A stretch of DNA of 64,000 nt from Clostridia bacterium (GTDB taxonomy: Bacteria > Bacillota > Clostridia > UBA1212 > UBA1255): assembly GCA_017560765.1 (NCBI GenBank), contig JAFZEI010000031.1:1-64000 (forward strand), given 5' to 3'. This document shows, piece by piece, positions 1-9,488 of the stretch (positions are counted from its first letter, which is position 1; each line of letters opens with the position of its first letter). The position numbers and the translations under genes were made by a program. Under the pieces are notes generated by a model. The model was not told the DNA's origin, searched no databases, and saw only the letters and a list, made by a program, of their open reading frames with translations.

Positions 1-1
1 A

Positions 2-58
2 CCTGCTGACGAGACAGAGAAACCTGCTGATAAGACAGAAAAACCTGCTGACAAGACA
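2..58 (+). repeat. Tandem 21-nt coding repeat (heptapeptide ADxTEKP)
   Basis: Nearly three copies of a 21-nt unit encode PADETEK, PADKTEK and PADKTS in the wall- or surface-spanning linker of the truncated protein. The array probably continues upstream of the window. Confidence 0.75.
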
Positions 59-208
59 TCTGCTCCTGCAACAAGCGCAGCTCCTGCAGACAAAGATGTA
101 GAAGACGGCGGCAGCAACACATGGATCATTATCGTTGCTATCGTTGCAGCTGTTGCTGTAGTTGCAGCTGTTGTTGTAGTAATCATTCTTAAAAAGAAAA
201 AAGCTTAA
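2..208 (+). CDS. C-terminal part of a secreted, membrane-anchored surface protein (5' truncated by window edge)
   Basis: Only the last 68 codons are visible. They encode tandem 7-residue repeats of the type PAD(K/E)TEK, a Thr/Ala/Pro/Ser-rich linker, an acidic DKDVEDGG stretch, one hydrophobic membrane segment of about 22 residues rich in Ile, Val and Ala, and a terminal KKKKA. This linker + transmembrane + positive tail is how Gram-positive surface proteins are anchored, with the positive tail inside the cell. No LPXTG-like motif is visible. The same layout ends the protein at 42253-43638, so the two probably belong to one group of exported proteins. The function of the extracellular part cannot be seen. 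Confidence 0.85.
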   Translation, partial: PADETEKPADKTEKPADKTSAPATSAAPADKDVEDGGSNTWIIIVAIVAAVAVVAAVVVVIILKKKKA

Positions 209-239
209 TTTAAAATACTTTATGTAAAGAAAAATTTTC

Positions 240-268
240 TTGACATAAAGTAAATACATCAATATAAT
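240..268 (+). promoter_or_regulatory. Consensus sigma-A promoter of the rimP-nusA operon
   Basis: TTGACA (240-245), 17-nt spacer, TATAAT (263-268): both hexamers match the consensus exactly. The predicted start near 275 lies only about 20 nt upstream of an intrinsic terminator, and rimP starts at 374. Confidence 0.85.
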
Positions 269-295
269 ATAAATGCAATTTGATGTTTTTAACGC

Positions 296-325
296 AAAGA
301 GTGGGGCAACCCACTCTTTTGTTTT
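296..325 (+). terminator. Intrinsic terminator in the rimP leader (candidate attenuator)
   Basis: Stem AGAGTGGG (298-305), GCAA tetraloop, CCCACTCT (310-317), then TTTTGTTTT. It lies downstream of the consensus promoter at 240-268 and upstream of rimP, so it would end most transcripts after about 50 nt unless read through. It could also stop readthrough from the preceding surface-protein gene. The U-tract is interrupted by a G. Confidence 0.8.
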
Positions 326-373
326 AATTTAATTTTATTTTTGATGGTAATTAAAAGTTTCGGAGGTGAAGAA

Positions 374-850
374 ATGAAAGTTGCAGAGGCAGTAAGAGAA
401 ATTGCAGAGCCTATTATAGAAGGACTTGAAGCTGATATTGAGCTGATAGAGGTAGAGTATGTAAAAGAAGGCTCGGATTGGTATTTAAGACTTTATATTG
501 ATAAAACAGGAGGCGTTTCTCTCGATGACTGTCAATTGGTAAGTGAGGCCTTAAATGATATTTTGGATGAGAAAGATCCTGTAAAGGGTAAATATATTTT
601 TGAGGTTTCGTCTCCCGGAATAGACAGACCATTAAAAACAGACAGGGACTTTATAAGGTATAAGGGTGCTGACGTTGAAGTTCATTTATATGCACCTGTT
701 GAAAACAACAAAATATATACCGGTAAGCTTGTAGGTCGTGAGAATTCAGAAATAATAATTACAGAGGATATCGGTAAAGGAAGAAATAAAGAGCGCCGAT
801 TTGGGGTTAAAGAAGTATCATTGGTAAAAAGAACAATTATTTGGAATTAA
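374..850 (+). CDS. rimP: Ribosome maturation factor RimP
   Basis: RimP is a cytoplasmic factor needed for maturation of the 30S subunit. The 158-residue product has the family layout: an N-terminal alpha/beta domain with the EVEYVKEG and YLRLYIDKTGGVSLDDC stretches and the FEVSSPGIDRPL signature near residues 77-88, then a C-terminal SH3-like barrel. The ATG at 374 is chosen over upstream TTG/ATG at 341/344 because GGAGGTG (362-368) stands just before it and the family starts there. It is the first gene of the block, followed 37 nt later by nusA, as in Bacillus and most Firmicutes. The leader carries a terminator, so expression is probably set by readthrough. Confidence 0.97.
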   Translation: MKVAEAVREIAEPIIEGLEADIELIEVEYVKEGSDWYLRLYIDKTGGVSLDDCQLVSEALNDILDEKDPVKGKYIFEVSSPGIDRPLKTDRDFIRYKGADVEVHLYAPVENNKIYTGKLVGRENSEIIITEDIGKGRNKERRFGVKEVSLVKRTIIWN

Positions 851-887
851 TAAATATAATTTAAAAAAACGGAGGTAATTACAAGAA

Positions 888-2057
888 ATGAGTGCTGAGT
901 TATTATTTGCTCTTGAAGAGCTTCAAAAAGAAAAAGGAATAGATAAAGAAATCATTATTTCTGCAATTGAAGAAGCTTTGAATGCTTCTTATGGCAAATC
1001 TGAAACAGAGTGCAATACAAGAGTTGAATTTAATCGTGAAAACGGTGAAATTAAAGTATATGCACAAAAAGAAGTTGTGGAGTTTGTAGAAAATGATACA
1101 GCGGAGCTTTCTTTGGCGGAAGCAAGAGAAATTGACCCTGAGTTTGAAATAGGAGATTTTGCTGAGTTTGAGATCACACCTAAGAACTTTGGTCGTTTGG
1201 CAGCACAAAAAGCAAAGCAAATAATCATTCAAAAGCTCAGAGAAGAAGAAAGAACAAGAGTTTATGACCAATTCCGTGCAAAAGAGAAAGATGTTGTAAC
1301 AGGTACAATTCAAAGAATTGAGATGCGTGAAACAAAAGATGGTAAAAAGGAAAGAATTATTCACGTTGATTTGGGACAAATTGAAGGTATTCTTTTGCCT
1401 GCCGAGCAAGTTGAAACAGAACAGTACAGAGTATATGACAGAATAAAAGCATACGTACTTGAGGTTAAGGATAAAGGCTTTAAGAGTAAAGAACCTTGCG
1501 TTATGATATCAAGAAGCCATCCTAATTTAGTAAAGAGATTATTTGAGATTGAAGTACCTGAGATTCATGATGGTATTGTTGAGATAATGAACATAGCAAG
1601 AGAACCGGGCTCCAGGACAAAGATTTCAGTATATTCCAAGGATGAAAATGTTGAACCTGTAGGAGCTTGCGTTGGACAAAAGGGTATGAGAGTACAGGTT
1701 ATTGTTGACGAACTCAGAGGAGAGAGAATAGATATTATTAAGTGGAGCCCTTATGCTGACGATTTGATTGCAAGCAGTCTCAGTCCTGCAAAAGCATTAA
1801 GAGTATTCATCAATGAAGAAGATAAATCTGCAACTGCTATTGTTCCGGATAGCCAACTTTCTTTGGCGATTGGCAGAGAAGGACAAAATGTACGTCTTGC
1901 GGCAAAACTGACAAGTTGGAAAATAGACATTAAAAGTGAAGCTCAAATTCGTGCAAGTGTAGAGGAAGAACTCTTTAGTGACACTGCAGATGGAGAAACT
2001 GAGGAAACAATAAACCCTTATGATGAAAACGGGGAGTTTGATTCCAATCTTTTATAA
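888..2057 (+). CDS. nusA: Transcription elongation/termination factor NusA
   Basis: NusA binds RNA polymerase and nascent RNA and modulates pausing, intrinsic termination and antitermination. The 389 residues show the N-terminal RNAP-binding domain (about 1-125), an S1 domain (about 130-200, with [10 protein letters not shown] and [12 protein letters not shown]), and two KH domains (about 225-345, with [12 protein letters not shown] and [16 protein letters not shown]). A short acidic tail follows; the extra acidic repeats of the E. coli protein are absent, as usual in Firmicutes. GGAGGT lies upstream of the ATG. In Bacillus, NusA is known to limit its own operon by stimulating termination in the leader, which fits the terminator at 296-325. 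Confidence 0.98.
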   Translation: MSAELLFALEELQKEKGIDKEIIISAIEEALNASYGKSETECNTRVEFNRENGEIKVYAQKEVVEFVENDTAELSLAEAREIDPEFEIGDFAEFEITPKNFGRLAAQKAKQIIIQKLREEERTRVYDQFRAKEKDVVTGTIQRIEMRETKDGKKERIIHVDLGQIEGILLPAEQVETEQYRVYDRIKAYVLEVKDKGFKSKEPCVMISRSHPNLVKRLFEIEVPEIHDGIVEIMNIAREPGSRTKISVYSKDENVEPVGACVGQKGMRVQVIVDELRGERIDIIKWSPYADDLIASSLSPAKALRVFINEEDKSATAIVPDSQLSLAIGREGQNVRLAAKLTSWKIDIKSEAQIRASVEEELFSDTADGETEETINPYDENGEFDSNLL

Positions 2058-2088
2058 TTTTTTATTTAAATTAAGGGAGTGAGGCACT

Positions 2089-2397
2089 TTGAAACAAAAA
2101 AAAATACCGATGCGCAGGTGTGTAGGGTGCTATGAATCCAAACCTAAAAGGGAGCTTTTGCGCATAGTCAGAACTACAGAAGGAAGTATAGTTCTGGACT
2201 CCACAGGTAAGCAGAACGGGCGAGGTGCATATTTATGTAATAATCCGGAATGCTTGGATAAAATGATAAAAGGGAACAAGCTGAGTAGAGAGTTTGAAAC
2301 CACTGTATTAAGAGAAACTTACGAGAGCCTTGTTGAACAGTTTAAAAAACTGACAAAGGTTGATGACAGCAAATCAGGAGGTGGCGCTGTTGAATAA
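2089..2397 (+). CDS. rnpM: YlxR/RnpM family RNA-binding protein (DUF448)
   Basis: This 102-residue basic protein has the DUF448 signature: [19 protein letters not shown] near the N-terminus and GRGAYLC near residues 45-51. The family is nucleic-acid binding, and the Bacillus homologue has been described as an RNase P modulator. It starts at TTG 2089 behind a purine-rich AAGGGAGTGAGG. It sits between nusA and infB as usual, but the L7Ae-like ylxQ often found next to it is missing here. Its last 8 nt overlap the infB start, so the two genes are probably translationally coupled. Confidence 0.95.
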   Translation: MKQKKIPMRRCVGCYESKPKRELLRIVRTTEGSIVLDSTGKQNGRGAYLCNNPECLDKMIKGNKLSREFETTVLRETYESLVEQFKKLTKVDDSKSGGGAVE

Positions 2398-5300
2398 TAA
2401 AATCAGAGTACATGAGCTTGCAAAACAGCTCAAATCTTCAAGTAAAAGAATATTGGAAATGCTTGAGGAGATTGGTATAAACAATAAAAGCTATATGAGT
2501 GTTTTGGAGGATGAAGAGCTTCGCAAATTTTATGAATTAACAGGTTTTAAATCTAATAAAGAAAATGAAATTGCGACGGATGATTCGGCTGCAAAGAAAA
2601 TAGCAGCTCAAAAAGAACAGCAGACACAGGGAAAAGCTTCCGGTGTAATTGTCAGAAGAATAATTGTAGAAAGCTCTGACAGTTCTGCATCTGAGTCACA
2701 AAATTCCGGTAGTAAAAAAGTTCAAAAGCAAAGCAGGGAAGCAGGCTCCGGCCTTCGTTCAGGTTATATGGTAAGGACAGCGTCCGGAGATGATTTATAT
2801 GAATCAGATAAAAATGAGAAGAAAGATACTGCAGAAAAAAATACAGTTTCAGATGCTTCGGTAAAAACAGAACCTACTGTAAGACGTGTTAAACGTGTAA
2901 AAAAAGAAGAGACGGAGCAGGTAAAGCAGGAAGAGCCTGTAAAAGCTGCAGAAGAAATTAAAACTCCAAGTGAAGAAATTTCCGTTAAGGAAGAGATTGT
3001 TGAGGAAATGCCTGTAGCAGAGGGAAAATTTGTATTTAAACAATATGAATATTCTGAGGTAATTACAATCGAAGTGGAAAATGACGAACCGTCAGAGCCT
3101 ATTGAGATATTTACACCTTCTGAACAAAAAACGGAACAAAGACCACAGAGACAGCCGGTAAGGGAGCAAAAAGAAACTCCGCGCCGCGAATTTAATAAAG
3201 AAGGACGCGACGGCAGCAGAGATGCTAAAGAAAACAGGGATAACCGTGAAAGACGTGACTTTGGACATGGCCGTGACAGTCATAAAGGAGGTCAAATGTC
3301 TATTCCGTCTATCGATCCTTCAATGGCTATGCAAGAAGTTAAGAGGGACTATGCCGGTAAAATGGCAGGCAAGATGCAGGAAAGAGAAACTGACAAATAT
3401 GCCAAGAAGGATAGCGGAGGACGCAAAGAGTCTGGCAGAAATTCACAGAATAACCAAAAAGACAAATATAAGTCTGCAAGAAAATTTGTGGGTGAGAAGT
3501 TGGGTGTTTCCGAAATCTACTCAGATGACTACAGCGTAGGTTATGAAATAGAGCATAATACTCCTAAAAAAGGCTCAAAGGGCAAAAAAGACATGCTGAA
3601 AAAAGCAAAAGAATTTGTAGCCCAAAACCAGAAAAATCAACCTGTTATTGCAGTCCTTACAAATGTAACGTTGCCGGAATCAATGACTGTAAAGGATTTC
3701 GCAGAAAAAATAAAAAAGACTTCTGCTGACGTAATTAAAAAACTCATGCTTATGGGAGTAATGGCAAATCAGAATCAAGTAATTGATTTTGATACAGCAG
3801 CTTTGATTGCCAGCGAGTATAATATTACAGCAGAACAAGAAGTAGTTATTACTGACGAGGATATTCTCTTTGAGGATGACCAAATTGATGTAGAAAATGA
3901 CGAAACTGCAGTTGAACGTCCACCTGTTGTAGTTGTAATGGGACACGTTGACCATGGTAAAACTTCACTTTTGGATGCCATCAGAAAAACAAGCGTTACT
4001 TCCGGAGAAGCAGGCGGTATTACTCAGCATATCGGTGCGTATATGGTTAGAATTAACGACCGAAAGATTACTTTCTTAGATACACCCGGACATGAAGCTT
4101 TTACTGCAATGAGAGCAAGAGGTGCTCAGGTTACTGACGTTGCAATTCTTGTAGTTGCTGCAGATGATGGTGTAATGCCGCAGACTGTAGAAGCTATTAA
4201 CCATGCAAAGGCTGCCAATGTATCAATTGTTGTTGCTGTGAACAAAATAGATAAACCGGGAGCAAATCCTGATCGTGTAATGCAAGAGCTTGCTGAGCAT
4301 GATATTATTACAGAGGCATGGGGCGGAGATGTTCCGTTTGTGCCGGTTTCAGCTAAGACAGGTGAGAATATTGAATTGCTTCTTGAAACTGTACTCTTAT
4401 CAGCAGATATTTTAGAGCTTAAAGCAAGCCCCGAACGTCTTGCAAAGGGTACTATTATTGAGGCTAAACTTGATAAAAATAAAGGACCTGTTGCAACACT
4501 TCTTGTACAAAGAGGTACGCTTAAAGTCGGAGATGCCATTGTATCAGGTACGACTTTTGGTAGAATTCGTACAATGACAGATGATAAGGGCAATGCGATT
4601 AAGAAAGCAACACCGTCTACTCCTATTGAGATTACAGGTCTTCCCGAAGTGCCTGAGGCAGGAGAATTGTTCTACGCAGTAAAAGATGAGAAAGTTGCAA
4701 AGCATCTTGTTGATACTCGTAGAAGTGAATTAAGAGAAAAAACAATGCAGTCCCACGGTAAAGTATCTCTTGATGATTTGTTTGCACAAATTCAAGAAGG
4801 TAATGTTAAGGATTTGAATATCATTGTAAAAGCAGATGTTATGGGTAGCGTTGAAGCTGTTAAACAATCACTCATCAAGCTTAGTACAGATGAGGTAAGA
4901 ATCAAAATCGTACACGGAGCTGTTGGCGGAATTACTGAGACAGACGTTCAGTTGGCATCTGTATCGAATGCAATAATTATCGGCTTTAATGTCCGCCCGG
5001 GTGCTAATGTTGCGGAACATGCAGAGGCCGAGGGTGTAGACGTAAGAACTTACAGGGTTATTTATGATGCGATAGAAGATATTAAAGCTGCTATGGTAGG
5101 TATGCTTGATCCTGAGTTTAAAGAAAGCGTTATAGGCCACGTTGAGGTCAGACAGACATTTAAGGTGTCAGGTGTGGGCACAATAGCAGGTTGCTACGTA
5201 ACAAACGGTAAGATAGTAAGAAATTCCGAAGTGCGCATAGTACGTGACGGTATCGTAGTATACGAAGGAAAACTGGCATCCCTTAAGAGATTTAAGGATG

Positions 5301-5419
5301 ATGTTAAAGAGGTTCAACAAGGCTTTGAGTGCGGTCTTTCATTCGAGAAATTCAATGATATCAAAGAAGGCGACAACATTGAGTGTTATGTAATGGAAGA
5401 GGTTAAGAGAAGTGGATAG
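2390..5419 (+). CDS. infB: Translation initiation factor IF-2
   Basis: IF-2 is the GTPase that delivers initiator tRNA to the 30S subunit. The 1009-residue form is long. It has an IF2_N module at the extreme N-terminus ([20 protein letters not shown]), a charged low-complexity region of about 370 residues, and a second IF2_N module ([22 protein letters not shown]) near residue 430. The G domain follows (GHVDHGKT near residue 518, then DTPGHEAF and NKID), then domains II-IV. The start is TTG 2390, 6 nt after AGGAGGTG (2376-2383); the in-frame TTG/ATG at 2360/2363 lacks such a site. It overlaps rnpM by 8 nt and rbfA by 8 nt. Confidence 0.97.
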   Translation: MNNKIRVHELAKQLKSSSKRILEMLEEIGINNKSYMSVLEDEELRKFYELTGFKSNKENEIATDDSAAKKIAAQKEQQTQGKASGVIVRRIIVESSDSSASESQNSGSKKVQKQSREAGSGLRSGYMVRTASGDDLYESDKNEKKDTAEKNTVSDASVKTEPTVRRVKRVKKEETEQVKQEEPVKAAEEIKTPSEEISVKEEIVEEMPVAEGKFVFKQYEYSEVITIEVENDEPSEPIEIFTPSEQKTEQRPQRQPVREQKETPRREFNKEGRDGSRDAKENRDNRERRDFGHGRDSHKGGQMSIPSIDPSMAMQEVKRDYAGKMAGKMQERETDKYAKKDSGGRKESGRNSQNNQKDKYKSARKFVGEKLGVSEIYSDDYSVGYEIEHNTPKKGSKGKKDMLKKAKEFVAQNQKNQPVIAVLTNVTLPESMTVKDFAEKIKKTSADVIKKLMLMGVMANQNQVIDFDTAALIASEYNITAEQEVVITDEDILFEDDQIDVENDETAVERPPVVVVMGHVDHGKTSLLDAIRKTSVTSGEAGGITQHIGAYMVRINDRKITFLDTPGHEAFTAMRARGAQVTDVAILVVAADDGVMPQTVEAINHAKAANVSIVVAVNKIDKPGANPDRVMQELAEHDIITEAWGGDVPFVPVSAKTGENIELLLETVLLSADILELKASPERLAKGTIIEAKLDKNKGPVATLLVQRGTLKVGDAIVSGTTFGRIRTMTDDKGNAIKKATPSTPIEITGLPEVPEAGELFYAVKDEKVAKHLVDTRRSELREKTMQSHGKVSLDDLFAQIQEGNVKDLNIIVKADVMGSVEAVKQSLIKLSTDEVRIKIVHGAVGGITETDVQLASVSNAIIIGFNVRPGANVAEHAEAEGVDVRTYRVIYDAIEDIKAAMVGMLDPEFKESVIGHVEVRQTFKVSGVGTIAGCYVTNGKIVRNSEVRIVRDGIVVYEGKLASLKRFKDDVKEVQQGFECGLSFEKFNDIKEGDNIECYVMEEVKRSG

Positions 5420-5756
5420 AACGCAGAGAATTGCAGGCGAAATGCGCAGAGCATTGAGTGATATTATTCAAAATGAACTTAAGGATCCGCGCATTCCTTT
5501 AGTTACCAGCATCACAAATATAAAATTGGCAAAGGATTTGAAATATGCCAAGATTTATATTAGTGTATTTGCCGGTGATGAAGAAAAAAAGGCGGCGATT
5601 AAGGCTTTAAAGGGCTCAAGCGGATTTATCAGAAGAGCATTAGGGCAAAAAATGATAATAAGATCACTGCCTGAATTGACTTTTGTTCTGGATGAGTCGC
5701 TTGAATACGGTTCGTATATGAATCGTAAAATTGACGAACTTAACAACAAACAGTAA
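5412..5756 (+). CDS. rbfA: 30S ribosome-binding factor RbfA
   Basis: RbfA is a KH-fold factor that binds immature 30S subunits and helps 16S rRNA 5'-end maturation. The 114 residues contain the typical opening [21 protein letters not shown], the KDPR motif, and the [20 protein letters not shown] strand pair. It starts at GTG 5412, inside the last codons of infB (8-nt overlap), with AGAGG just upstream, so translation is probably coupled to infB. The order infB-rbfA-nrnA-truB is standard for Firmicutes. Confidence 0.96.
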   Translation: MDRTQRIAGEMRRALSDIIQNELKDPRIPLVTSITNIKLAKDLKYAKIYISVFAGDEEKKAAIKALKGSSGFIRRALGQKMIIRSLPELTFVLDESLEYGSYMNRKIDELNNKQ

Positions 5757-5771
5757 GAAAAGGTGATTTAT

Positions 5772-6794
5772 ATGCAAGATTGGAAGCAGGTAGGCAAAGC
5801 AATAGCTGAAGCGGGTAAAATAAATATATTTACCCATATACACGCAGACGGAGATTGTTTAGGCTCGGCTTTCGCTCTTGCATATTTTTTGTGCGATTTT
5901 GGTAAAGAAGTAAATATAATTTGCGAGGAGAAGCCTCCGGTAAATCTTTCTTATGTTTATGAGGCAAACCTTCCGTCTGCAGTAAAATTTTACGTATGGG
6001 ACGATACGGAAAGTAACGCTCTGTCTGCTTTTGACAGTGAGCTTTCGGTTGCTGTAGATGTAAGTGATGTAAAGCGCCTGGGCGAGAGAAAAGAACTTTT
6101 TTTTGAGGCTCCTGCTACGGTAAGAATAGACCATCATATTTCAGAAGAAACATTTACACCTATTACAATATGTAATCCGAAATGGGCGGCAACAACAGAA
6201 GGAATATGGGAATTTATAAAAACATATAAAAATTGGAATAATTTACCACATATAAAAGATATTGCCAAATGTGTTTATACGGGAATTCTAACAGATACAG
6301 GGTGCTTCGCATATTCGAATGTTACGGCAGAAACACACAAGATTGCTGCAGAAATTATTGAAATAGCAGGCAGCATGACATGGCAGTATTCGGCTATATA
6401 TGAGAATCAGACAAAAGGCGAAATTGCATTAAAAGCTATTGCATACAGCAAGGTAGAATATTTTGCAGCCGGTAAAATATCATTTTTGCATATAACAAAA
6501 GAAGAAATGGAAAAAACAGGTGCAAATGACGATGATTTGGGAGGCTTGGCTCCGTTTTTGAGATGTATAGAAGGCGTGAGTGTCGGAATTCTTGTGAAGC
6601 CGGGAAAATCAGAAGGTCAGTACAGATTAAGCTTAAGGTCAGATGAACATTGTGATGTAAATGCTGTGGCTTCAAAATTTAATGGCGGTGGGCATAAAAG
6701 AGCTGCCGGCTTAGTATATTCCCCCGTATGCGGCCTTTCTTTTGATGAATACAAAGAAAAGTTGATTGGTGAAGTGGAAAAATGGATGGAGTAA
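5772..6794 (+). CDS. nrnA: DHH-family nanoRNase / pAp phosphatase NrnA
   Basis: The family degrades 2-5 nt RNAs and dephosphorylates 3'-phosphoadenosine 5'-phosphate. The 340 residues show the DHH phosphoesterase metal motifs: HIHADGDCLGSA (about 19-30), AVDVSD, the DHH triad in RIDHHIS (about 119-125), and the C-terminal DHHA1 signature GGGHKRAAG (about 307-315). ATG 5772 is chosen because AAAAGGTGA lies just before it; the GTG at 5763 is part of that ribosome binding site. It overlaps truB by 13 nt. Confidence 0.95.
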   Translation: MQDWKQVGKAIAEAGKINIFTHIHADGDCLGSAFALAYFLCDFGKEVNIICEEKPPVNLSYVYEANLPSAVKFYVWDDTESNALSAFDSELSVAVDVSDVKRLGERKELFFEAPATVRIDHHISEETFTPITICNPKWAATTEGIWEFIKTYKNWNNLPHIKDIAKCVYTGILTDTGCFAYSNVTAETHKIAAEIIEIAGSMTWQYSAIYENQTKGEIALKAIAYSKVEYFAAGKISFLHITKEEMEKTGANDDDLGGLAPFLRCIEGVSVGILVKPGKSEGQYRLSLRSDEHCDVNAVASKFNGGGHKRAAGLVYSPVCGLSFDEYKEKLIGEVEKWME

Positions 6795-7729
6795 TAAATG
6801 TATATAAGCCGGCGGGCATGACATCGTTTTCTTGTGTTTCAAAGGTCAGAAAATGTTTAGGAGAAAAGAAAGCAGGTCATGCAGGTACTTTAGACCCTGA
6901 GGCGTCCGGAGTGTTGCCTATTTGCGTAGGAAAGGGTACGAAATGTGTTGATGCATTTTTGAATATGCCTAAAAGATACACAGGAGAGGTTACTTTTGGC
7001 TTTAAAACAGACACGTGTGATGTGTGGGGAAAAACGACAACATCTCTCGATGTAAACGACAGCAAATTAAAATCCCTTAATATTGAGAAAATAAAGGAAG
7101 CAGTAAAAAATTTCCAAGGAGAAATAGAACAAATTCCACCTGATTATGCTGCAATAAAAATAGGTGGTGTTCCTGCATATAAATTAGCAAGGCAGGGAAA
7201 AGAATTTGAAATGCGAAGCCGTAGAGTAACGGTATACGAAATTAAAGTTCTGGACTTTATTTCTGATGATGGAGATTATCCTAAAGCGGTTATTGATGTA
7301 AAATGCTCAAGAGGAACGTATATAAGATCGATTTTCAGAGATTTGGGAGAACAACTTGGAGTTTTCGGCTGTATGTCATCATTAGAACGTACTGAGTATG
7401 GCTTTTTAAAGGCAGAAAAAGGTGTTTTGCCTGATGAAATATCAAACAATAAAATTGAGTGTTATACTGCTGATTTTATCCTTAAGGAGCATAAAAAAAT
7501 AGTAATCAGTGAAAAAGAAGAAAAAAAGTATCGCACAGGTGTTAGCTTTGAGATAAAGAATATTGAGCAAAGAGTGGGCGATAATGTATATGACGGAGAA
7601 ATTATAAGAGTATATACAACTCAAAAAAGGTTTTTGGCGACAGCAAAAATTGTGATTTTAAATGAAAATACAGCTCGTCTAAAAACGGATAAGTTCTTTG
7701 ACTGTGAGGAGGTAATGTGTTTTGAGTAA
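6782..7729 (+). CDS. truB: tRNA pseudouridine-55 synthase TruB
   Basis: TruB converts U55 of the T-loop of tRNAs to pseudouridine. The 315 residues carry the classic N-terminus GVINVYKPAGMTSF, the catalytic block GHAGTLDPEASGVLP with the nucleophilic Asp near residue 38, and KRYTGEVTFG and CSRGTYIRS motifs. The C-terminal part is PUA-like. In many Firmicutes ribF follows truB; here a glycosyltransferase follows instead. It overlaps nrnA by 13 nt and the next gene by 8 nt. Confidence 0.97.
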   Translation: MDGVINVYKPAGMTSFSCVSKVRKCLGEKKAGHAGTLDPEASGVLPICVGKGTKCVDAFLNMPKRYTGEVTFGFKTDTCDVWGKTTTSLDVNDSKLKSLNIEKIKEAVKNFQGEIEQIPPDYAAIKIGGVPAYKLARQGKEFEMRSRRVTVYEIKVLDFISDDGDYPKAVIDVKCSRGTYIRSIFRDLGEQLGVFGCMSSLERTEYGFLKAEKGVLPDEISNNKIECYTADFILKEHKKIVISEKEEKKYRTGVSFEIKNIEQRVGDNVYDGEIIRVYTTQKRFLATAKIVILNENTARLKTDKFFDCEEVMCFE

Positions 7730-8777
7730 AAATATAAAATATGCAGTACTTATTCCGGCATATAAGCCTGATGAAAAATTTGTGGACTTTGTTACTCTGC
7801 TGCGTAAGCAAAATATACCTGTTGTAGTCGTAGACGATGGTAGCAAAGATGCGTGCAAAGCATTTTTTGATTCGGCTGAAAAGGTAGGATGCGTAGTAGT
7901 TCATCATGAAGTAAACGGTGGCAAAGGAAAAGCTTTGAGAACCGGTTTTGAGGAGATTATTCGTCTTAATTCAAAGGGCGCAGGATACAACTATGTTGTA
8001 ACTGCTGATTGTGACGGTCAACATGATATTGAGGCTATTAATACTGTTGTAGAGGCGGCAGAAGAGTCTTTAATGAACGAAAAAGGCCCTGCTTTTGTGA
8101 TAGGCGGACGGTTCCGTGATGAGGGCGAAAAGGTTCCGTTTAAATCAAGACTCGGTAACGAGTTTACAAGAATGGTCTTTAAGGTTGCAACAGGCTTGTC
8201 AATACATGATACTCAAACGGGCTTGAGGGCAATACCTGAGAAGCTTTTCAATGAAATGCTTAAAGTTAAGGGCGACAGATATGAATATGAAATGAATATG
8301 CTGTTACAAATTAAAAATTGGCATGTTCATTATAAGGAAGTACCTATAAAAACAATTTATTATGACAATAATGCAGGAACACATTTTCATCCTTTGCGGG
8401 ATTCTTTTTTGATAATTTCTCAAATACTAAAGTTTGCATTATCATCGATGGCTTCGTTCTTGTTTGATTATGTACTTTTTGCAATTCTTACTATTGTTTT
8501 CGGTTGGAAATATGCGGTGGCTTATGCTGTGGCAAGAGTCTTAAGCGGTATTTTAAATTATATTTTGAATGCTAAGGTTGTTTTTGGCAAATCTTCTCCT
8601 AAAAGCTTTATTAAATATGCTTGTGTATGGGCTTTGATTTTGGTTTTAGGTTCTTTCGGCGGACAAGTTATAAATGGTTATTTGCATCTGCCAAAGATAT
8701 TATGTAAGTTAGTTGTGGATTTGCCGCTTTTTTGCTTGAGCTATTGGCTGCAAAAGATATTTGTGTTTAAAAGGTGA
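7722..8777 (+). CDS. GT2 glycosyltransferase fused to a GtrA-like membrane domain
   Basis: The first 220 residues form a family-2 glycosyltransferase of the polyprenyl-phosphate sugar transferase type (LIPAYKPDE, VVDDGSKD, and the metal-binding TADCDGQHD near residue 91-99, then GGRFRDE). Residues about 225-351 are hydrophobic and match GtrA-type four-helix proteins (SMASFLFDYVLFAIL, ILNYILNAKVVFG, LQKIFVFKR). The two parts often occur as neighbours; together they would make and flip or use an undecaprenyl-phosphate-linked sugar for cell-envelope glycosylation. This substrate is inferred. The TTG start at 7722 follows GAGGAGGT and overlaps truB by 8 nt, so it is embedded in the translation operon. 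Confidence 0.88.
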   Translation: MSKNIKYAVLIPAYKPDEKFVDFVTLLRKQNIPVVVVDDGSKDACKAFFDSAEKVGCVVVHHEVNGGKGKALRTGFEEIIRLNSKGAGYNYVVTADCDGQHDIEAINTVVEAAEESLMNEKGPAFVIGGRFRDEGEKVPFKSRLGNEFTRMVFKVATGLSIHDTQTGLRAIPEKLFNEMLKVKGDRYEYEMNMLLQIKNWHVHYKEVPIKTIYYDNNAGTHFHPLRDSFLIISQILKFALSSMASFLFDYVLFAILTIVFGWKYAVAYAVARVLSGILNYILNAKVVFGKSSPKSFIKYACVWALILVLGSFGGQVINGYLHLPKILCKLVVDLPLFCLSYWLQKIFVFKR

Positions 8778-8784
8778 TTGTTAT

Positions 8785-9462
8785 ATGAATACTTGTGTTT
8801 ATGTTTTTACAGGTCATTACGGCAGCGGAAAAACTGAAACGGCCGTAAATTTCGCATTGAAATTAAAGGAAACAGAGAAAAATGTAGCACTTATTGATTT
8901 GGATATTGTTAATCCGTTTTTTCGTTCTGCAGATGCAGCAGAGCTTTTAGAAAAAGCCGGAATACGCGTGGAAATTCCGTTGTTTGCAAATACAAACGTT
9001 GATATTCCAGCGCTCACCGGAAATATGGCTGCACTTATTCGAGATGAAGAGTGGAATGTTGTGCTGGATGTGGGCGGTGATGATTTGGGAGCAAAGGCAG
9101 TCGGCAGGTATAGTGACGATATTAAGTCGAGAAATCATGTAAGATATTTCGTAATGAATCCAAACCGTCCTTTTACGAAGGATATGATGTCTGCAACGAA
9201 AATTTATGATGAAATAGAAGCTGCTTCTTGTGTAAGTTGCGGCGCTGTTGTGGGAAACACAAATTTACTTGATGAAACTACCGTGGAGACGATTATGGAT
9301 GGTTTGCCTTTATTGGAAGAATTTTCCAAATCCAAAAATATTCCCATAGCATACCATGCAGTAACATCAAACATAGCAGATGAGCTTACAGAAAAACACG
9401 GCGAGATTTTTAATAGCGATAATATTATAAGAATTAACAGGACTGTCAAAAGACTTTTCTAA
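8785..9462 (+). CDS. Conserved P-loop ATPase of unknown function (ParA/CobQ-like fold)
   Basis: The 225-residue protein begins with a deviant Walker A (FTGHYGSGKTETAVNFA, residues about 7-23) and continues ALIDLDIVNPFFRS, as in SIMIBI-class P-loop ATPases. A later DVGGDDLGAKAVGRY segment may be the Walker B/switch region. No DNA-binding or membrane domain is visible. The ATG at 8785 is preceded by AAAAGGTGATTG, and the gene starts 7 nt after the glycosyltransferase stop. Its position between the glycosyltransferase and hflX does not reveal a role. Confidence 0.85.
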   Translation: MNTCVYVFTGHYGSGKTETAVNFALKLKETEKNVALIDLDIVNPFFRSADAAELLEKAGIRVEIPLFANTNVDIPALTGNMAALIRDEEWNVVLDVGGDDLGAKAVGRYSDDIKSRNHVRYFVMNPNRPFTKDMMSATKIYDEIEAASCVSCGAVVGNTNLLDETTVETIMDGLPLLEEFSKSKNIPIAYHAVTSNIADELTEKHGEIFNSDNIIRINRTVKRLF

Positions 9463-9488
9463 GTATATAATTGACAAATAGGAGTTTT

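Noticed and set aside
4126-4593. 155-codon minus-strand ORF inside infB
   Set aside because: Shadow of the strongly conserved GTPase region; no ribosome binding site and no family resemblance.
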